DNA from: Alkalibacterium kapii
GTDB lineage: Bacteria > Bacillota > Bacilli > Lactobacillales > Carnobacteriaceae_A
NCBI RefSeq assembly: GCF_007988865.1
Contig: NZ_BJUY01000001.1
Span: 140,913-204,912, forward strand
Length of the DNA: 64,000 nucleotides
Reading direction: 5' to 3'
Shown: positions 47,422-58,189 of the stretch, piece after piece
Layout of the letters: each line of letters begins with the position of its first letter
Position numbering within the stretch: the first letter of the stretch is position 1
The notes under the pieces: model-generated
What the model was told of the DNA's origin: nothing
Databases searched by the model: none
The model's input: the letters and a program-made list of their open reading frames with translations, nothing else
Position numbers and translations under genes: made by a program

Positions 47422-48021
47422 TCAACTTTCTTTCATCAATCGCTTGTTTTTGTCAAGCAAATAGATCATTTCCAGCGCATCCTCATTATCTTTTGCATAA
47501 TAGCCCTTTTTCAAACGACCTTCTTTAAATCCAAGTGTATAGTAAAGACTCTGGGCCGTATGGTTAGACACTCTAACTTCCAAAGTGACTTTTTTCATCT
47601 TTTCTTCTTCCGCAATATAAATTATTTCTTTCAGCAAATATGTCCCTATCCCCTGTTTTTCATAATCCGGAATCGTAGCAATATTTGTAATGTGTGCCTC
47701 TGCCATAACGAACCAGGCACCCACAAACGCTATGGGTTCCTCATTTTCATTATGCAAAATAATATAGAAAGCATTTTTGTTGTACCGTATTTCATGCAAT
47801 ACAGCTATGCGATCCCATGGGGTATGCCCGTTATAACAAAGCTTTTCTATTTGCAGAATATGATCCACATCACGCTCGTCTGCAATTTTAGCTTTTAAAA
47901 AACGTTTATCAGAAAGGGTATAAAAATTTTGACGTAACTTTATTCCACTTGAAACAGGTATGAGTGTTTTCCTTTTTGAGTAAGTTAGCTTTTCTGTGAA
48001 CCATTGTTTAAAGTTTTTCAA
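47422..48021 (-). CDS. Second RimI-like GNAT acetyltransferase
   Basis: A 199-aa GNAT protein with an unusual basic N-terminal extension of ~40 residues before the domain. The acetyl-CoA loop is KQGIGTYLLKEI (about 135-146), and LEVRVSNHTAQSLYYTLGF matches RimI. Tandem rimI copies between tsaB and tsaD also occur in other Lactobacillales. It overlaps the tsaB stop by 14 bp. Confidence 0.85.
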   Translation of the reverse strand: MKNFKQWFTEKLTYSKRKTLIPVSSGIKLRQNFYTLSDKRFLKAKIADERDVDHILQIEKLCYNGHTPWDRIAVLHEIRYNKNAFYIILHNENEEPIAFVGAWFVMAEAHITNIATIPDYEKQGIGTYLLKEIIYIAEEEKMKKVTLEVRVSNHTAQSLYYTLGFKEGRLKKGYYAKDNEDALEMIYLLDKNKRLMKES

Positions 48022-48733
48022 CCCATTGACCCCCTTGTGGCAAGTCAGGATGTTCAGCTATCCAGTTTTGTTCAGCTTCAGCCAGTTTCAAATATTCTGG
48101 CTCAAACAAATGTTTATTTACTGGTTCACGGTTTTCTCCTCTCTCTGCCAGAACACTCGCGCGGATATACTGTCGACTAAGCGGGAGTTGGATCTCTTTT
48201 TCACTTAATCCTTTGAATGCTTCATTATGCTTCGATCGATCTGATCCAAGCAGTTGAACAGGGCCGTCTAACTTCTTCAAATAACTTGCCCATTTTTCAG
48301 CAGAAATATGCGTATCATTTTCTATTTGTATAAGTTTTCCATTCTGATACTGGTAAAGACCTGTATAAATATTCCCACGACGCGCATCAAATATCGGGAC
48401 ACAATAGGATCCATCTATCTGCGCCCCATTTGCAGCCAGTACTTCCAGACTCGAAACCCCAACAAGTTCGCTATCTAAACTAAAGGCTAAAGTTTTAGCT
48501 ACGGTTACGCCAATGCGAACCCCTGTGTAAGACCCCGGTCCTTTTGCTACGACGATTCGTGATATATCCTTAGGCGCCCATTCTGCTTCTTTCATCATAT
48601 CGCTTATTGCAGGCATCAATTGTATACTGTGGTTGCGTTTAATATTAACAGTCCGTTCAGTGACTATTCCATCGTCATTGGTCAAAGCAACAGACATTAT
48701 TTGATTGGATGTATCTATAGCCAATAGTTTCAT
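48008..48733 (-). CDS. tsaB: tRNA threonylcarbamoyladenosine biosynthesis protein TsaB
   Basis: A 241-aa ASKHA-fold partner of TsaD. The N-terminal LLAIDTSNQIMSVAL and GPGSYTGVRIGVTVAKTLAF are diagnostic. It acts as scaffold in the TsaBDE complex. ATG at 48733 follows AGAGGAG; the longest frame starts at 48754. It is the first gene of tsaB-rimI-rimI-tsaD. Confidence 0.95.
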   Translation of the reverse strand: MKLLAIDTSNQIMSVALTNDDGIVTERTVNIKRNHSIQLMPAISDMMKEAEWAPKDISRIVVAKGPGSYTGVRIGVTVAKTLAFSLDSELVGVSSLEVLAANGAQIDGSYCVPIFDARRGNIYTGLYQYQNGKLIQIENDTHISAEKWASYLKKLDGPVQLLGSDRSKHNEAFKGLSEKEIQLPLSRQYIRASVLAERGENREPVNKHLFEPEYLKLAEAEQNWIAEHPDLPQGGQWVEKL

Positions 48734-48896
48734 TCGTAGACTCCTCTTGATCATCGTTATATTTAGCTTAATTTTAGCATAACTTCTAGTCTTTTAGAAA
48801 CGATTCAAAGAATGTTAAATCATATCTTTTGCAATAGTTCAGGATGCATCATACAATAATTATATATTAAACCACACTATAAAGGAGTGCATTGAT

Positions 48897-49091
48897 TTGG
48901 ACGAGAATAAAGAAAGCTTGAAGCAAAAAGCCAAAGGTGCCAAAGATAAAGCTGTTGGAGAAGCTAAAGAGGCTTATGGTGAGGCAACCGATGACTTAGG
49001 CAAACAAGCGGAAGGTAAAGCTCAAAAAGCTGAAGGTCAGGCACATAAAGCCGTCGGAGAAGTAAAAGAAGACGACAACAATAAAAAATAA
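48897..49091 (+). CDS. CsbD family stress-response protein
   Basis: A 64-aa, very hydrophilic, lysine- and glutamate-rich protein with repeated KAxGxAKxA blocks (KQKAKGAKDKAVGEAK), the CsbD-like pattern. The start is TTG at 48897 with AAAGGAG upstream. In other Firmicutes such proteins are induced by general stress; the function is unknown. A terminator follows directly. Confidence 0.85.
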   Translation: MDENKESLKQKAKGAKDKAVGEAKEAYGEATDDLGKQAEGKAQKAEGQAHKAVGEVKEDDNNKK

Positions 49092-49102
49092 GTGCATTAA
49101 AT

Positions 49103-49141
49103 ACTCCATCCTTATCGAGTTGAGGGTGGAGTCCTTATTTT
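49103..49141 (+). terminator. Terminator of the CsbD gene
   Basis: ACTCCATCCT (49103-49112) pairs with AGGGTGGAGT (49123-49132), one G-U pair, followed by CCTTATTTT. Confidence 0.75.
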
Positions 49142-49166
49142 AGTTATGGATCAAGGAGGCATTCAT

Positions 49167-49901
49167 ATGAGCAAAATTTTAATCACAGGAGCAACCGGAA
49201 CGATTGGTACCCAGCTGACAAAGCATTTAAAAGATGCACACGATTTAATTCTGGCTGACATCGACTTCTCGTCTTTTCCATCCTATTTGAAAGATAACGT
49301 TGAAATTAAACAAGTAGATCTGACCAAGCTTGATGCATGGGAAGGGTTACTTGATAATGTCGAATATGTTATTCAGCTAGCAGCAAATCCCGATCCAGAT
49401 GCTGATTTTTATGATGAACTCGTTGGGTTGAATTATGTTTTACCCCAGAACTTGTTTGAAAGTGCCTTGCATGCCTCAGAATTAAAACGAATCATCTTTG
49501 CAAGTTCCATTCATGCCAGCGATGCTTACCCGGACAATGTTCAAGTCAAGACTACTGACCAGCCACGGCCGGACGATCTGTATGGTGTCTCAAAAGTATA
49601 TTTAGAAGCACTGGCAAGCTATTATGCTTTCAATAAAGGTATCGAATCCATTGGCATACGTATCGGTGACTATAAAACCGATGATCAGGAGCTGGATCCT
49701 GATACTGATTTCTACGGAAAAGCTATGTACTTCTCAGCAAGAGATATGAACCATCTGATTGACTGCTGCTTAAAAGCTGAGTTAGATGAACCTTATCTGC
49801 TGGTGAATGGTATTTCCAATAACAGCTTCCCTCGTTTAGATATCTACTCTGCACAATTAAAACTTGGGTACAAGCCGCAGGACAATGCTTTTGAGAAATA
49901 A
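49167..49901 (+). CDS. NAD-dependent epimerase/dehydratase, uronate-dehydrogenase-like SDR
   Basis: A 244-aa extended SDR with NAD-binding ITGATGTIG (5-13), serine region FASSIHAS (about 112-119) and YGVSK (about 139-143) giving the YxxxK pair. The IRIG..YK segment and short length resemble uronate dehydrogenases rather than the ~330-aa GalE. ATG at 49167 follows AAGGAGG; 49146 is the longer option. It is convergent to the gal operon and does not belong to it. The substrate is inferred and uncertain. Confidence 0.8.
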   Translation: MSKILITGATGTIGTQLTKHLKDAHDLILADIDFSSFPSYLKDNVEIKQVDLTKLDAWEGLLDNVEYVIQLAANPDPDADFYDELVGLNYVLPQNLFESALHASELKRIIFASSIHASDAYPDNVQVKTTDQPRPDDLYGVSKVYLEALASYYAFNKGIESIGIRIGDYKTDDQELDPDTDFYGKAMYFSARDMNHLIDCCLKAELDEPYLLVNGISNNSFPRLDIYSAQLKLGYKPQDNAFEK

Positions 49902-49945
49902 AATAGAGCATAAATAAAATACATCTTTTTTTTTTCATTTAAATG

Positions 49946-49987
49946 AAAAAACTCCTGTCTATAGTTGAATTAGGCAGGAGTTTTTTT
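49946..49987. terminator. Bidirectional terminator between SDR gene and galR
   Basis: AAAAACTCCTG (49946-49956) pairs with CAGGAGTTTTT (49975-49985), followed by more T. Confidence 0.9.
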
Positions 49988-50001
49988 CGTTTCTTTAAGA
50001 T

Positions 50002-51024
<1,023 letters not shown>

Positions 51025-51054
51025 TTACCATTCACACAAAAACGTACCCATCAG

Positions 51055-52095
51055 TTATTCTCTAATGCCAAAGTGGTAAATTGTTTGTGAATGAAAAGTT
51101 TCTCCAGGCCTTACTATGATATTACCAAAGTCCCTGTTATTGATGGCATCTGGCAGGGTCTGAGTCTCTAAAGTAATCCCTGCATAGGGTTTTACTGATT
51201 CACCTGCAATCGTAAAATCATCCACTGCACCATTATGTGTGAAAATCACTACACAATTACGATCAGTATAAAAAGTTAATTCCCGCCCGCTACTCGGATC
51301 ATAAAGTGTCCCTTTTACATCTTTGCTCTGATCCAATATAAACGGATGATCAAGACCATTCAATGATTTGATCTGATCATCTTCAGATAGAACAGCTTGT
51401 TCCAGCGGCTTTTCTTTCCTAAAATCGAAAGGCGTTCCTTCTACACTGATTTTATCTCCGCTCGGTAATTTTTCTTCATCCAGCGGAACATACGTAGCAC
51501 TCGAAAGCTCCAGCTGATGTTTTAAAATCGACGTTTTAATGTCTCCTGTAAGATTGAAGTAAACATGATTCGTTGGATTAAAGAGAGTTGGTTCATCGGT
51601 CACTGCTTTATAGTCAATGACCCAGTCATTACTTTCCGTCAATGTATAAGTCACAGTGATCTGCATCGTGCCTGGAAAACCGCCCGCCACGGCTTGACTT
51701 TCGCATGTAAACATGAGTTTCCCCCGCTTTTCATCAGTCTCAATCTGCCATAGTTCTCTATCCAATCCTTTTGAGCCACCATGGATAAAATTCCCATTTT
51801 CATTCGTCTCTACCTGATAAGTTTTACCGTCCAGCGTGAACTTTCCTCTAGATAGGCGTCCAGCTACTCTGCCGACAGTTGCTCCGTAAAAAGGACGATG
51901 ATTCAAGATATCTATAAGATTGTCGACTGTCAGTACAATATTTTCTTTTTTTCCTTCTTTGTCAGGCACACAAAGTTTAGTAATAGTAGCACCAAACGGA
52001 ATAGCACTCAATGATACATTGTTTTCATTAGTCAATGTGTATTCATAAACGGCAGTATTTTTATATCGACCAAAAAATTGTTTAGTCAGCTTCAC
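51055..52095 (-). CDS. galM: Aldose 1-epimerase (galactose mutarotase)
   Basis: A 346-aa mutarotase converting beta- to alpha-galactose for GalK. The catalytic histidine is in NPTNHVYFNLTG (about 170-181); the general-base glutamate is in ITLETQTLPDA (about 311). FYGATVGRVAGRL is typical. The start is GTG at 52095 behind GGGGATAA. It lies 33 bp after galT. Confidence 0.93.
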   Translation of the reverse strand: MKLTKQFFGRYKNTAVYEYTLTNENNVSLSAIPFGATITKLCVPDKEGKKENIVLTVDNLIDILNHRPFYGATVGRVAGRLSRGKFTLDGKTYQVETNENGNFIHGGSKGLDRELWQIETDEKRGKLMFTCESQAVAGGFPGTMQITVTYTLTESNDWVIDYKAVTDEPTLFNPTNHVYFNLTGDIKTSILKHQLELSSATYVPLDEEKLPSGDKISVEGTPFDFRKEKPLEQAVLSEDDQIKSLNGLDHPFILDQSKDVKGTLYDPSSGRELTFYTDRNCVVIFTHNGAVDDFTIAGESVKPYAGITLETQTLPDAINNRDFGNIIVRPGETFHSQTIYHFGIRE

Positions 52096-52128
52096 AGTTA
52101 TCCCCGCTCTTTCATTTTCTATTCGTCA

Positions 52129-53631
52129 TTATCTTGTCAGTTCTTTGATAAAACGCTGAAATGCCGCTTGACCTTCCTTGTCACGTTTAAAGACGCCTGC
52201 ATCCTGCAGCACTTGTAAAAAGACATCTCCAACAGCTTCGTCTACAACTTCAGTAACGTTCTGGGCTGTGATATCGTTTTGCTGTTTCAGTTCATCCGCC
52301 CATTCTTTATGAATGGCATCTACCGAGTCATTTATACCGACAAGATACTCTTTGACGGTTTGAAGTTCGTCTTTAAGACGCGGAGGAAGTATAGCGAGAC
52401 CCATGACCTCGATCAAACCGATATTCTCCTTTTTGATATGCTGCACTGGAGGATGCGGATGGAAAATACCGTCTGGATACTCTTTGGATGTTCGGTTGTT
52501 TCGTAAAACAAGATCCAATTCATATTTTTCTCCATCGCGACGAGCAATAGGTGTGACTGCATTGTGTGGTGTTCCGTTTATTTCTGAAAGAATACCCACT
52601 GTTTCATCTGAGTACCCTTGCCATTTTTGCATGATAATATCTGCTGTTTCCACAACGGCTGTTTTATCTCCCCCGGATAAACGAATGACTGACATCGGCC
52701 ATTTAATAACTGCGGCTTTTACATCCGGTTGACTGTCGATCGTAAATGAATAGTCTGCTTCAGCTTTCTCTAGTGGAAACGTATGCCGTCCTCCCTGGTA
52801 ATGATCATGTGACAGGATCGATCCTCCTACTATTGGCAAACCTGCATTGGATCCGACAAAATAGTGTGGAAAAGTAGTTAATATATCAAAAAGATTTCGT
52901 ATAGCCTGTACCCCTACATCCATTTTTCTATGGTCAGAAGACAAAAAGATACTGTGTTCATTGTAGTAGGCATAAGGCGAATATTGAAATCCCCACTTTT
53001 CGCCATTTACATCGATTCTTATAATACGATGATTGGCTCTTCCAGGATGGGTCAAGTGCCCTTCATACCCTTCATTTTCCATACACAACTTACACTCGGG
53101 ATAATCGGTTTGAGTGTTTTTGGCTAATGCGATCTCTTTTGGGTCTTTTTCCGGTTTTGATAAGTTGATCGTTATTTCAAGATCGCCATATTCAGTCGGA
53201 TGAGTATACTCAATGTTTTTTGCTATTTCTCTTGTTTTGATATAGTTATTCTCCTGGCTCAACTTAAAGAAAAAATCCGTTGCAGCTTTGGGTTCTTTAT
53301 TGTATTCCTGCCAAAACAACTGGTTTATTTTTGAAGGCAGCGGGGTAACGATATCCATGATTTTTGCTTCAAAGACATCTCGACTTGATGGTAAATTTTC
53401 TATTATTTCTGTTTCAACGGCATGTTCCACTAGGGCATCGAGCATCTCTAGTTTATGGTGATTATTTTTGGAAGGTAAAAGCTGCAAAATCTCTTTCTTT
53501 TCAAAAAGATCAAGTAATCTGTTCGTCAGATAAATACGATCTAACGCATCAACTTCCCCCGTCTTAATATAATAATCCAAAAAATCTGTCATGATCTGAT
53601 CGATAGACCCTTTTTTATAATTTTTATTCAT
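52129..53631 (-). CDS. galT: Galactose-1-phosphate uridylyltransferase, Firmicutes type
   Basis: A 500-aa enzyme of the long Gram-positive GalT family, distinct from the ~350-aa histidine-triad type of E. coli. GSNAGLPIVGGSILSHDHYQGG (about 265-286) carries the active-site histidines. It exchanges UMP between UDP-glucose and galactose 1-phosphate. The start overlaps the galK stop by 8 bp, so translation is coupled. Confidence 0.94.
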   Translation of the reverse strand: MNKNYKKGSIDQIMTDFLDYYIKTGEVDALDRIYLTNRLLDLFEKKEILQLLPSKNNHHKLEMLDALVEHAVETEIIENLPSSRDVFEAKIMDIVTPLPSKINQLFWQEYNKEPKAATDFFFKLSQENNYIKTREIAKNIEYTHPTEYGDLEITINLSKPEKDPKEIALAKNTQTDYPECKLCMENEGYEGHLTHPGRANHRIIRIDVNGEKWGFQYSPYAYYNEHSIFLSSDHRKMDVGVQAIRNLFDILTTFPHYFVGSNAGLPIVGGSILSHDHYQGGRHTFPLEKAEADYSFTIDSQPDVKAAVIKWPMSVIRLSGGDKTAVVETADIIMQKWQGYSDETVGILSEINGTPHNAVTPIARRDGEKYELDLVLRNNRTSKEYPDGIFHPHPPVQHIKKENIGLIEVMGLAILPPRLKDELQTVKEYLVGINDSVDAIHKEWADELKQQNDITAQNVTEVVDEAVGDVFLQVLQDAGVFKRDKEGQAAFQRFIKELTR

Positions 53632-54799
53632 AAGTCACCCATTCCCTGGCTCCATCTGCTGTTTCTGCAATATAAAATTCAGCATCATGGCCCATTTCAT
53701 TTTTAAAGTTGTCTTTCATAGTATCTATAAACGTATTGACCTGGTCATTTTCTATAATTGCAATGCAGCAGCCTCCAAAACCGCCTCCGGTCATTCGGGC
53801 ACCGACCACACCTTTTTGTTTCCAGGCAGTTCTTGAAAGAAAGTCTGTCTCTTTTACCGTTACTTCGTAATCTTCGTCCAAAGACTTATGCGAAGTATTC
53901 ATATATCTCCCAAATTGGTCCAGATCTCCTGCTTTCAAGGCTTCTGCTGCCTGTTCGGTCCGTTCGTTCTCGTAAACAGCGTGGCGCGCCCGTTTCAACA
54001 GGTCATTATCTTTAATGACATAGTTGTATTTTTCAAAAGTTTCGACCGATAAGTCTCCAAGTGTCTGTACATCGACAATTGTTTGCAATTGCTCCAATGC
54101 TAGTGCACATTGTTGTCGGCGCAAATTATATTCTGAATCAACGAGCTCTCGGCGAGTCATTGAATTCATTATCACTATTTTATGATCGGGCAAATCAACC
54201 GGAATCTGTTCATATCTGAGTGTGTTGGTATCCAGCAGCATTGCATGATCTTTTTTTGCCATACCAACAGCAAACTGATCCATAATACCAGAATTGAGTC
54301 CTAAAAACTCATTTTCAGTACGCATCCCAAGTTTGACTAATTCTAGTTGGGAAATTTTTAAACCAAATAATTCTTTTACCATAATGCCTGTCAAAAGTTC
54401 CAGTGAAGCAGATGATGACAAGGAAGCCCCATTTGGAATAGTGCCATAGATATAAACATCAAAACCATTTGGCAGCGATCCTGCTTTTTCTTCAATATAG
54501 TTTAACATGCCTTTGAGGTAGTTAGCCCAATTGTCAGATTTTTTGAAAGATAATTCTTTTGTATTAAATACAATTTTCCCTATATCGGGAAAATTTCCAG
54601 ATACAGCATGGATTTCATTGTCCTCTCTCATGCTAATCACACCATATGTCCCCATCGTTATTGCACAGGGGAAGACTTTCCCGCCATTATAATCTGTATG
54701 TTCACCTATTAAATTTATCCTTCCAGGAGAAAAGAATATTCGATCAGCTTCATAATCGAACTGTCTTTTGAATTCCTGCCTTAACTGTTCAGGTTTCAC
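53624..54799 (-). CDS. galK: Galactokinase
   Basis: A 391-aa GHMP kinase. The galactokinase signature GRINLIGEHTDYNGG is at about residues 26-40, the ATP loop GASLSSSASLE near 130-140, and the third motif GARMTGGGFGGC near 340. The start is GTG at 54799, with GAGGAG ten bases upstream; an ATG at 54817 precedes that site and is unlikely. It is the first gene of the Leloir operon. galE is not in the window. Confidence 0.94.
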   Translation of the reverse strand: MKPEQLRQEFKRQFDYEADRIFFSPGRINLIGEHTDYNGGKVFPCAITMGTYGVISMREDNEIHAVSGNFPDIGKIVFNTKELSFKKSDNWANYLKGMLNYIEEKAGSLPNGFDVYIYGTIPNGASLSSSASLELLTGIMVKELFGLKISQLELVKLGMRTENEFLGLNSGIMDQFAVGMAKKDHAMLLDTNTLRYEQIPVDLPDHKIVIMNSMTRRELVDSEYNLRRQQCALALEQLQTIVDVQTLGDLSVETFEKYNYVIKDNDLLKRARHAVYENERTEQAAEALKAGDLDQFGRYMNTSHKSLDEDYEVTVKETDFLSRTAWKQKGVVGARMTGGGFGGCCIAIIENDQVNTFIDTMKDNFKNEMGHDAEFYIAETADGAREWVTYE

Positions 54800-54829
54800 C
54801 GTCTTCACGCTCCTCATATTTTCATTCTT

Positions 54830-54869
54830 ATTGTATTTCTTTTAGTAAAAATACTCAAGTAAATTTACT
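54830..54869 (-). promoter_or_regulatory. gal promoter with two tandem operator-like palindromes
   Basis: Minus strand TTGAGT (54858-54853) and TACAAT (54835-54830) lie 17 bp apart. AGTAAATTTACT (54858-54869) is a perfect palindrome ending at the -35 box. AGTAAAAATACT (54844-54855), with one mismatched pair per half-site, covers the spacer and part of -35. The two are 14 bp apart. GalR is the obvious candidate binder. Confidence 0.7.
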
Positions 54870-55100
54870 AAATAATTAGATTGATTCAAGTTGATTCATT
54901 ATTCACCTTATTGAAATGAACGTACATCTGAAATATGATTTCGTAGACTCATGATCTAGAATAGTCACTGTTTTTATATACATTATTCACAAATAATTAA
55001 TCTCTTGCATCACTAAGTCATTTAAATATATGTTATAATCTAATTAGAAACAATACATTCAACTGAACGATTATTATGTAAAACAGTGGAGGTTTTAACT

Positions 55101-55802
55101 ATGTATTTACCTTTTTTCTATGACCCAACATTTATATTGATTATTATTGGTCTGATTATTTCAGGTGCCGCCAGCATGTACGTGCAGTCGACTTATTCAA
55201 AATACAGCGAAGTAAAAAGTAAACACGGCTACACCGCTGCTAATGTCTGCCGTCAGATTTTAGATGCTTCTCATCTGAAAAACGTGCGCTTGGAAGGTAT
55301 CAGAGGCAACTTGACAGATCATTACAATTCAAGAGAGAATGTTCTGCGCTTGTCTGATTCCACACGGACGTCAACATCTGTTGCTGCAATAGGCGTTGCC
55401 GCTCATGAGGCTGGTCATGCTCTTCAGGACCGCGATGATTATGGTCCGCTAAGATTGCGTGCCGCTTTAGTTCCTGTCACTAACTTCGGTCAGACAGCAG
55501 CCTTCCCTATTCTTATATTAGGTATGTTTTTGGGCGAAGCTGGCGCTACGATGATCAATATTGGCATCATGCTTTTTTCTCTGACACTGCTTTTTCAACT
55601 GGTTACTTTACCGGTCGAATTTGACGCCTCTAAAAGAGCGATCCGTATTCTCGAAGAACAAAGCTTACTGACCAGAGAAGAAATACCTCAGGCTAAAAAA
55701 GTTCTGAATGCCGCAGCCCTGACATACATTGCTGCTGCGATTGCTTCTTTCTTGAGTGTTATGCGTCTCTTCCTGATTTTTGGAGGACGCAGCAACGACT
55801 AG
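55101..55802 (+). CDS. Zinc metallopeptidase, YugP family
   Basis: A 233-aa membrane protein. The zinc motif HEAGHALQ gives H102, E103 and H106. Hydrophobic segments lie at residues 10-28 and at several positions after 125. PVEFDASKRA, typical of the family, is near residue 175. ATG at 55101 follows GTGGAGG. The substrate is unknown; the family belongs to the M48-like membrane proteases. Confidence 0.9.
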   Translation: MYLPFFYDPTFILIIIGLIISGAASMYVQSTYSKYSEVKSKHGYTAANVCRQILDASHLKNVRLEGIRGNLTDHYNSRENVLRLSDSTRTSTSVAAIGVAAHEAGHALQDRDDYGPLRLRAALVPVTNFGQTAAFPILILGMFLGEAGATMINIGIMLFSLTLLFQLVTLPVEFDASKRAIRILEEQSLLTREEIPQAKKVLNAAALTYIAAAIASFLSVMRLFLIFGGRSND

Positions 55803-55828
55803 CATGTAAACAGATAGATATATAAAGG

Positions 55829-55865
55829 GTGAAACGGGAATCTTTTTCTCGTTCCACTCTTTTTT
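55829..55865 (+). terminator. Terminator of the YugP gene
   Basis: GTGAAACGGGAA pairs with TTCTCGTTCCAC (one mismatch, one G-U), followed by TCTTTTTT. Confidence 0.83.
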
Positions 55866-55868
55866 GAT

Positions 55869-56250
55869 AATTTTTAGAGTCAAGCAATCTTGACTCATTC
55901 ATTCTTGTCACGTTCATAGTGCTATATTTTTGATATCGTCAGCGAAGCAGTTGTCCGAGAAAGAAGGGTTAGGTCAATTCATGTGCATTTATGATTGATT
56001 GAGTCCAGTAAAACTTTGATAACTTCTTAAATCATCCCAATCCAATAAGAGTGTCATCTTCGGCTCATTCAAACTGCTTGTCTGTTTGATATTTGAACCA
56101 TTTAAAGGCTTATGCACTCTATTTTATTCTTTGTTGGTTTCTCATCTGACTGTTTAGTTGTTTTTCCTTCTGATGTCATATTTTTTTCAAAATCGATGAT
56201 ATCTAGTATACTGAAAGTACTTGTTTTATTTGAAAAGGAGGAAAATTATT
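55869..56250. other. Intergenic region with a small palindrome, no gene seen
   Basis: About 380 bp between co-directional yugP and the DUF456 gene. GAGTCAAG (55877-55884) and CTTGACTC (55889-55896) form a perfect 8-bp stem with a 4-base loop. TTTTCA and TATACT near 56185-56215 (17 bp apart) may be the promoter of the DUF456 gene. No coding remnant was recognised. Confidence 0.5.
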
Positions 56251-56733
56251 TTGGATATATTACTGTGGTTTTTAGTTATTGCTTTTTTTATAATTAGCTT
56301 TTTAGGACTTGTTTTTCCTGTGCTTCCCTCTGTTTTTGCTGTATGGGGTGGCTTTTTGGTTTATCATTTCTTTATAAATGATGCAGCACTCACTGTGACC
56401 TTCTGGATTTCCATGCTCGTTTTGACAGTCATCCTGTTATTGGCTGATGTCTTTACTAATTCTATGGCAGTAAAACGATTCGGGGGCAGTAAATTGAGCG
56501 AACGTGTAGCGGCTGTTTCTGTTGTGATTGGCGTCTTTGTTTATCCACCCTTTGGTATTCTGGCTGTTCCTTTTATTGCAGTTGTTATCACAGAATACTG
56601 GCAGCACAAAGATTTGTCATCTTCACTGCGTGCCGCGACCGGAACACTCGTTGGTTTTTTAAGCGGAAAAGTTGCGGAAGGCATCATCCAATTCATCATG
56701 ATCAGCTGGTTCTTCTTACTTGTCTGGTTTTAG
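56251..56733 (+). CDS. DUF456 family membrane protein
   Basis: A 160-aa protein with four to five hydrophobic segments and the glycine-rich family stretch FGILAVPFIAVVITEY. TTG at 56251 is chosen because AAGGAGG lies nine bases upstream; the longer frame from 56221 includes that site. Function is unknown. It is monocistronic. Confidence 0.85.
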   Translation: MDILLWFLVIAFFIISFLGLVFPVLPSVFAVWGGFLVYHFFINDAALTVTFWISMLVLTVILLLADVFTNSMAVKRFGGSKLSERVAAVSVVIGVFVYPPFGILAVPFIAVVITEYWQHKDLSSSLRAATGTLVGFLSGKVAEGIIQFIMISWFFLLVWF

Positions 56734-56746
56734 TAAATAAACAAAT

Positions 56747-56788
56747 AAAAAAGCTACAAACCCTATTAAAGGAGTTTGTAGCTTTTTT
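56747..56788. terminator. Bidirectional terminator between DUF456 gene and glmM
   Basis: A perfect 15-bp stem, AAAAAAGCTACAAAC (56747-56761) with GTTTGTAGCTTTTTT (56774-56788). Confidence 0.93.
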
Positions 56789-56791
56789 AAA

Positions 56792-58150
56792 TCAACCGAC
56801 GTTAGAACCTATTTCTTTTCTCACTACTTTTGCGATCCGTTCAACGTATTGATCGACTGCTTCTTGTGTAGGAGCTTCAGCCATGACACGCAGCAATGAT
56901 TCTGTTCCGCTTGGACGAACAAGGACACGTCCATTGCCAGCCATTTCGTCTTCAACTTCTTTGATCACCCTGCTTATTTCAGGATGTGACATCACGTTAT
57001 GCTTATCAGTCACCGGTATGTTTACCAGTTTTTGAGGATAAGAAGTAACTTCCTCTGCTAATTCGGATAATTTTTTCCCTGTTTCTTTCATGACATTAAG
57101 CAATTGTACACCAGTCAGTAACCCGTCACCTGTGGTATGATAATCAAGAAAAATCACATGGCCGGATTGTTCTCCGCCTAAGTTGTAACCATTTTTAACC
57201 ATTTCTTCAACAACAAATCTGTCTCCAACTTTTGTTTTTACAGATTTCAAGTCGTGAGCTTCCAAGGCTTTATAGAACCCGATATTACTCATTACTGTTG
57301 AAACGATTGTATTCTTTTTCAAACGTCCTTCTTCATGCATGAACTTTCCACAAATATACATGATTTTATCACCGTCTACAATATTTCCTAATTCATCGAC
57401 AGCTATCAAACGGTCACCGTCACCATCAAAGGCCAAGCCTACGTCAGAGCCTTTTTCTTTAACAAATTCAGCAAGATAGTCCGGATGGGTACTACCGACA
57501 CCTTCGTTTATATTTAAACCGTTCGGCGTATTACCAGTGACTTCAAAATCAGCATCTAGATCAGCAAATAAACGATTCAGTAAAGGACTGGCTGCGCCAT
57601 TTGCACCGTCTAAAGATACATGTATCCCGGATAAGTCACCGGAAATCGTCTGTGTCAGGAACTGAATATATTTTTGCAGTCCTTCTTTATACTCTTCTGA
57701 AGTACCTAAATCATCTGCGCTTGGACGCGGTAGATCATCTACGTCTTCATCGATCAGGTTTTCGATTTCAGCTTCCTGTTCATCAGAAAGTTTGAAACCA
57801 TTCGATCCAAAGAACTTTATTCCATTATCCTGTACAGGATTATGTGAGGCAGAAATCATGATACCAGCAGTTGCGTCCTGTTGTCGCGTCAAGAAAGAGA
57901 CACCAGGCGTAGTAATGACACCTAAGCGCAGTACTTCAACGCCAACAGATAAAAGGCCAGAGATCAAAGCATATTCCAGCATTCTACCAGAGATTCGCGT
58001 ATCTTTACCGACCAGCACACGTGGGCTGTCAGTTTCAGCATGCTGCGATAAAACATATCCACCATAACGTCCCAGCTTGAAGGCTAATTCTGGTGTTAGT
58101 TCTTTATTCGCTACTCCTCGGACACCATCAGTTCCAAAATATTTTCCCAT
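56792..58150 (-). CDS. glmM: Phosphoglucosamine mutase
   Basis: A 452-aa enzyme turning glucosamine 6-phosphate into glucosamine 1-phosphate for UDP-GlcNAc. The phosphoserine is S102 in ISASHNP; the metal loop is AFDGDGDR (about 239-246); the sugar-binding GGEQSGH and C-terminal phosphate-binding [12 protein letters not shown] are present. It lies 39 bp after cdaR, the widespread cdaA-cdaR-glmM order, where GlmM can restrain the cyclase by direct contact. Confidence 0.96.
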   Translation of the reverse strand: MGKYFGTDGVRGVANKELTPELAFKLGRYGGYVLSQHAETDSPRVLVGKDTRISGRMLEYALISGLLSVGVEVLRLGVITTPGVSFLTRQQDATAGIMISASHNPVQDNGIKFFGSNGFKLSDEQEAEIENLIDEDVDDLPRPSADDLGTSEEYKEGLQKYIQFLTQTISGDLSGIHVSLDGANGAASPLLNRLFADLDADFEVTGNTPNGLNINEGVGSTHPDYLAEFVKEKGSDVGLAFDGDGDRLIAVDELGNIVDGDKIMYICGKFMHEEGRLKKNTIVSTVMSNIGFYKALEAHDLKSVKTKVGDRFVVEEMVKNGYNLGGEQSGHVIFLDYHTTGDGLLTGVQLLNVMKETGKKLSELAEEVTSYPQKLVNIPVTDKHNVMSHPEISRVIKEVEDEMAGNGRVLVRPSGTESLLRVMAEAPTQEAVDQYVERIAKVVRKEIGSNVG

Positions 58151-58189
58151 TATAAAAATCTCCTCACGTTAGTGTTATCAACTATTTTT

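Noticed and set aside
49167..49901. GalE for the Leloir operon
   Set aside because: The SDR is about 90 residues shorter than GalE, on the opposite strand, behind a terminator, and its motifs look like uronate dehydrogenase.
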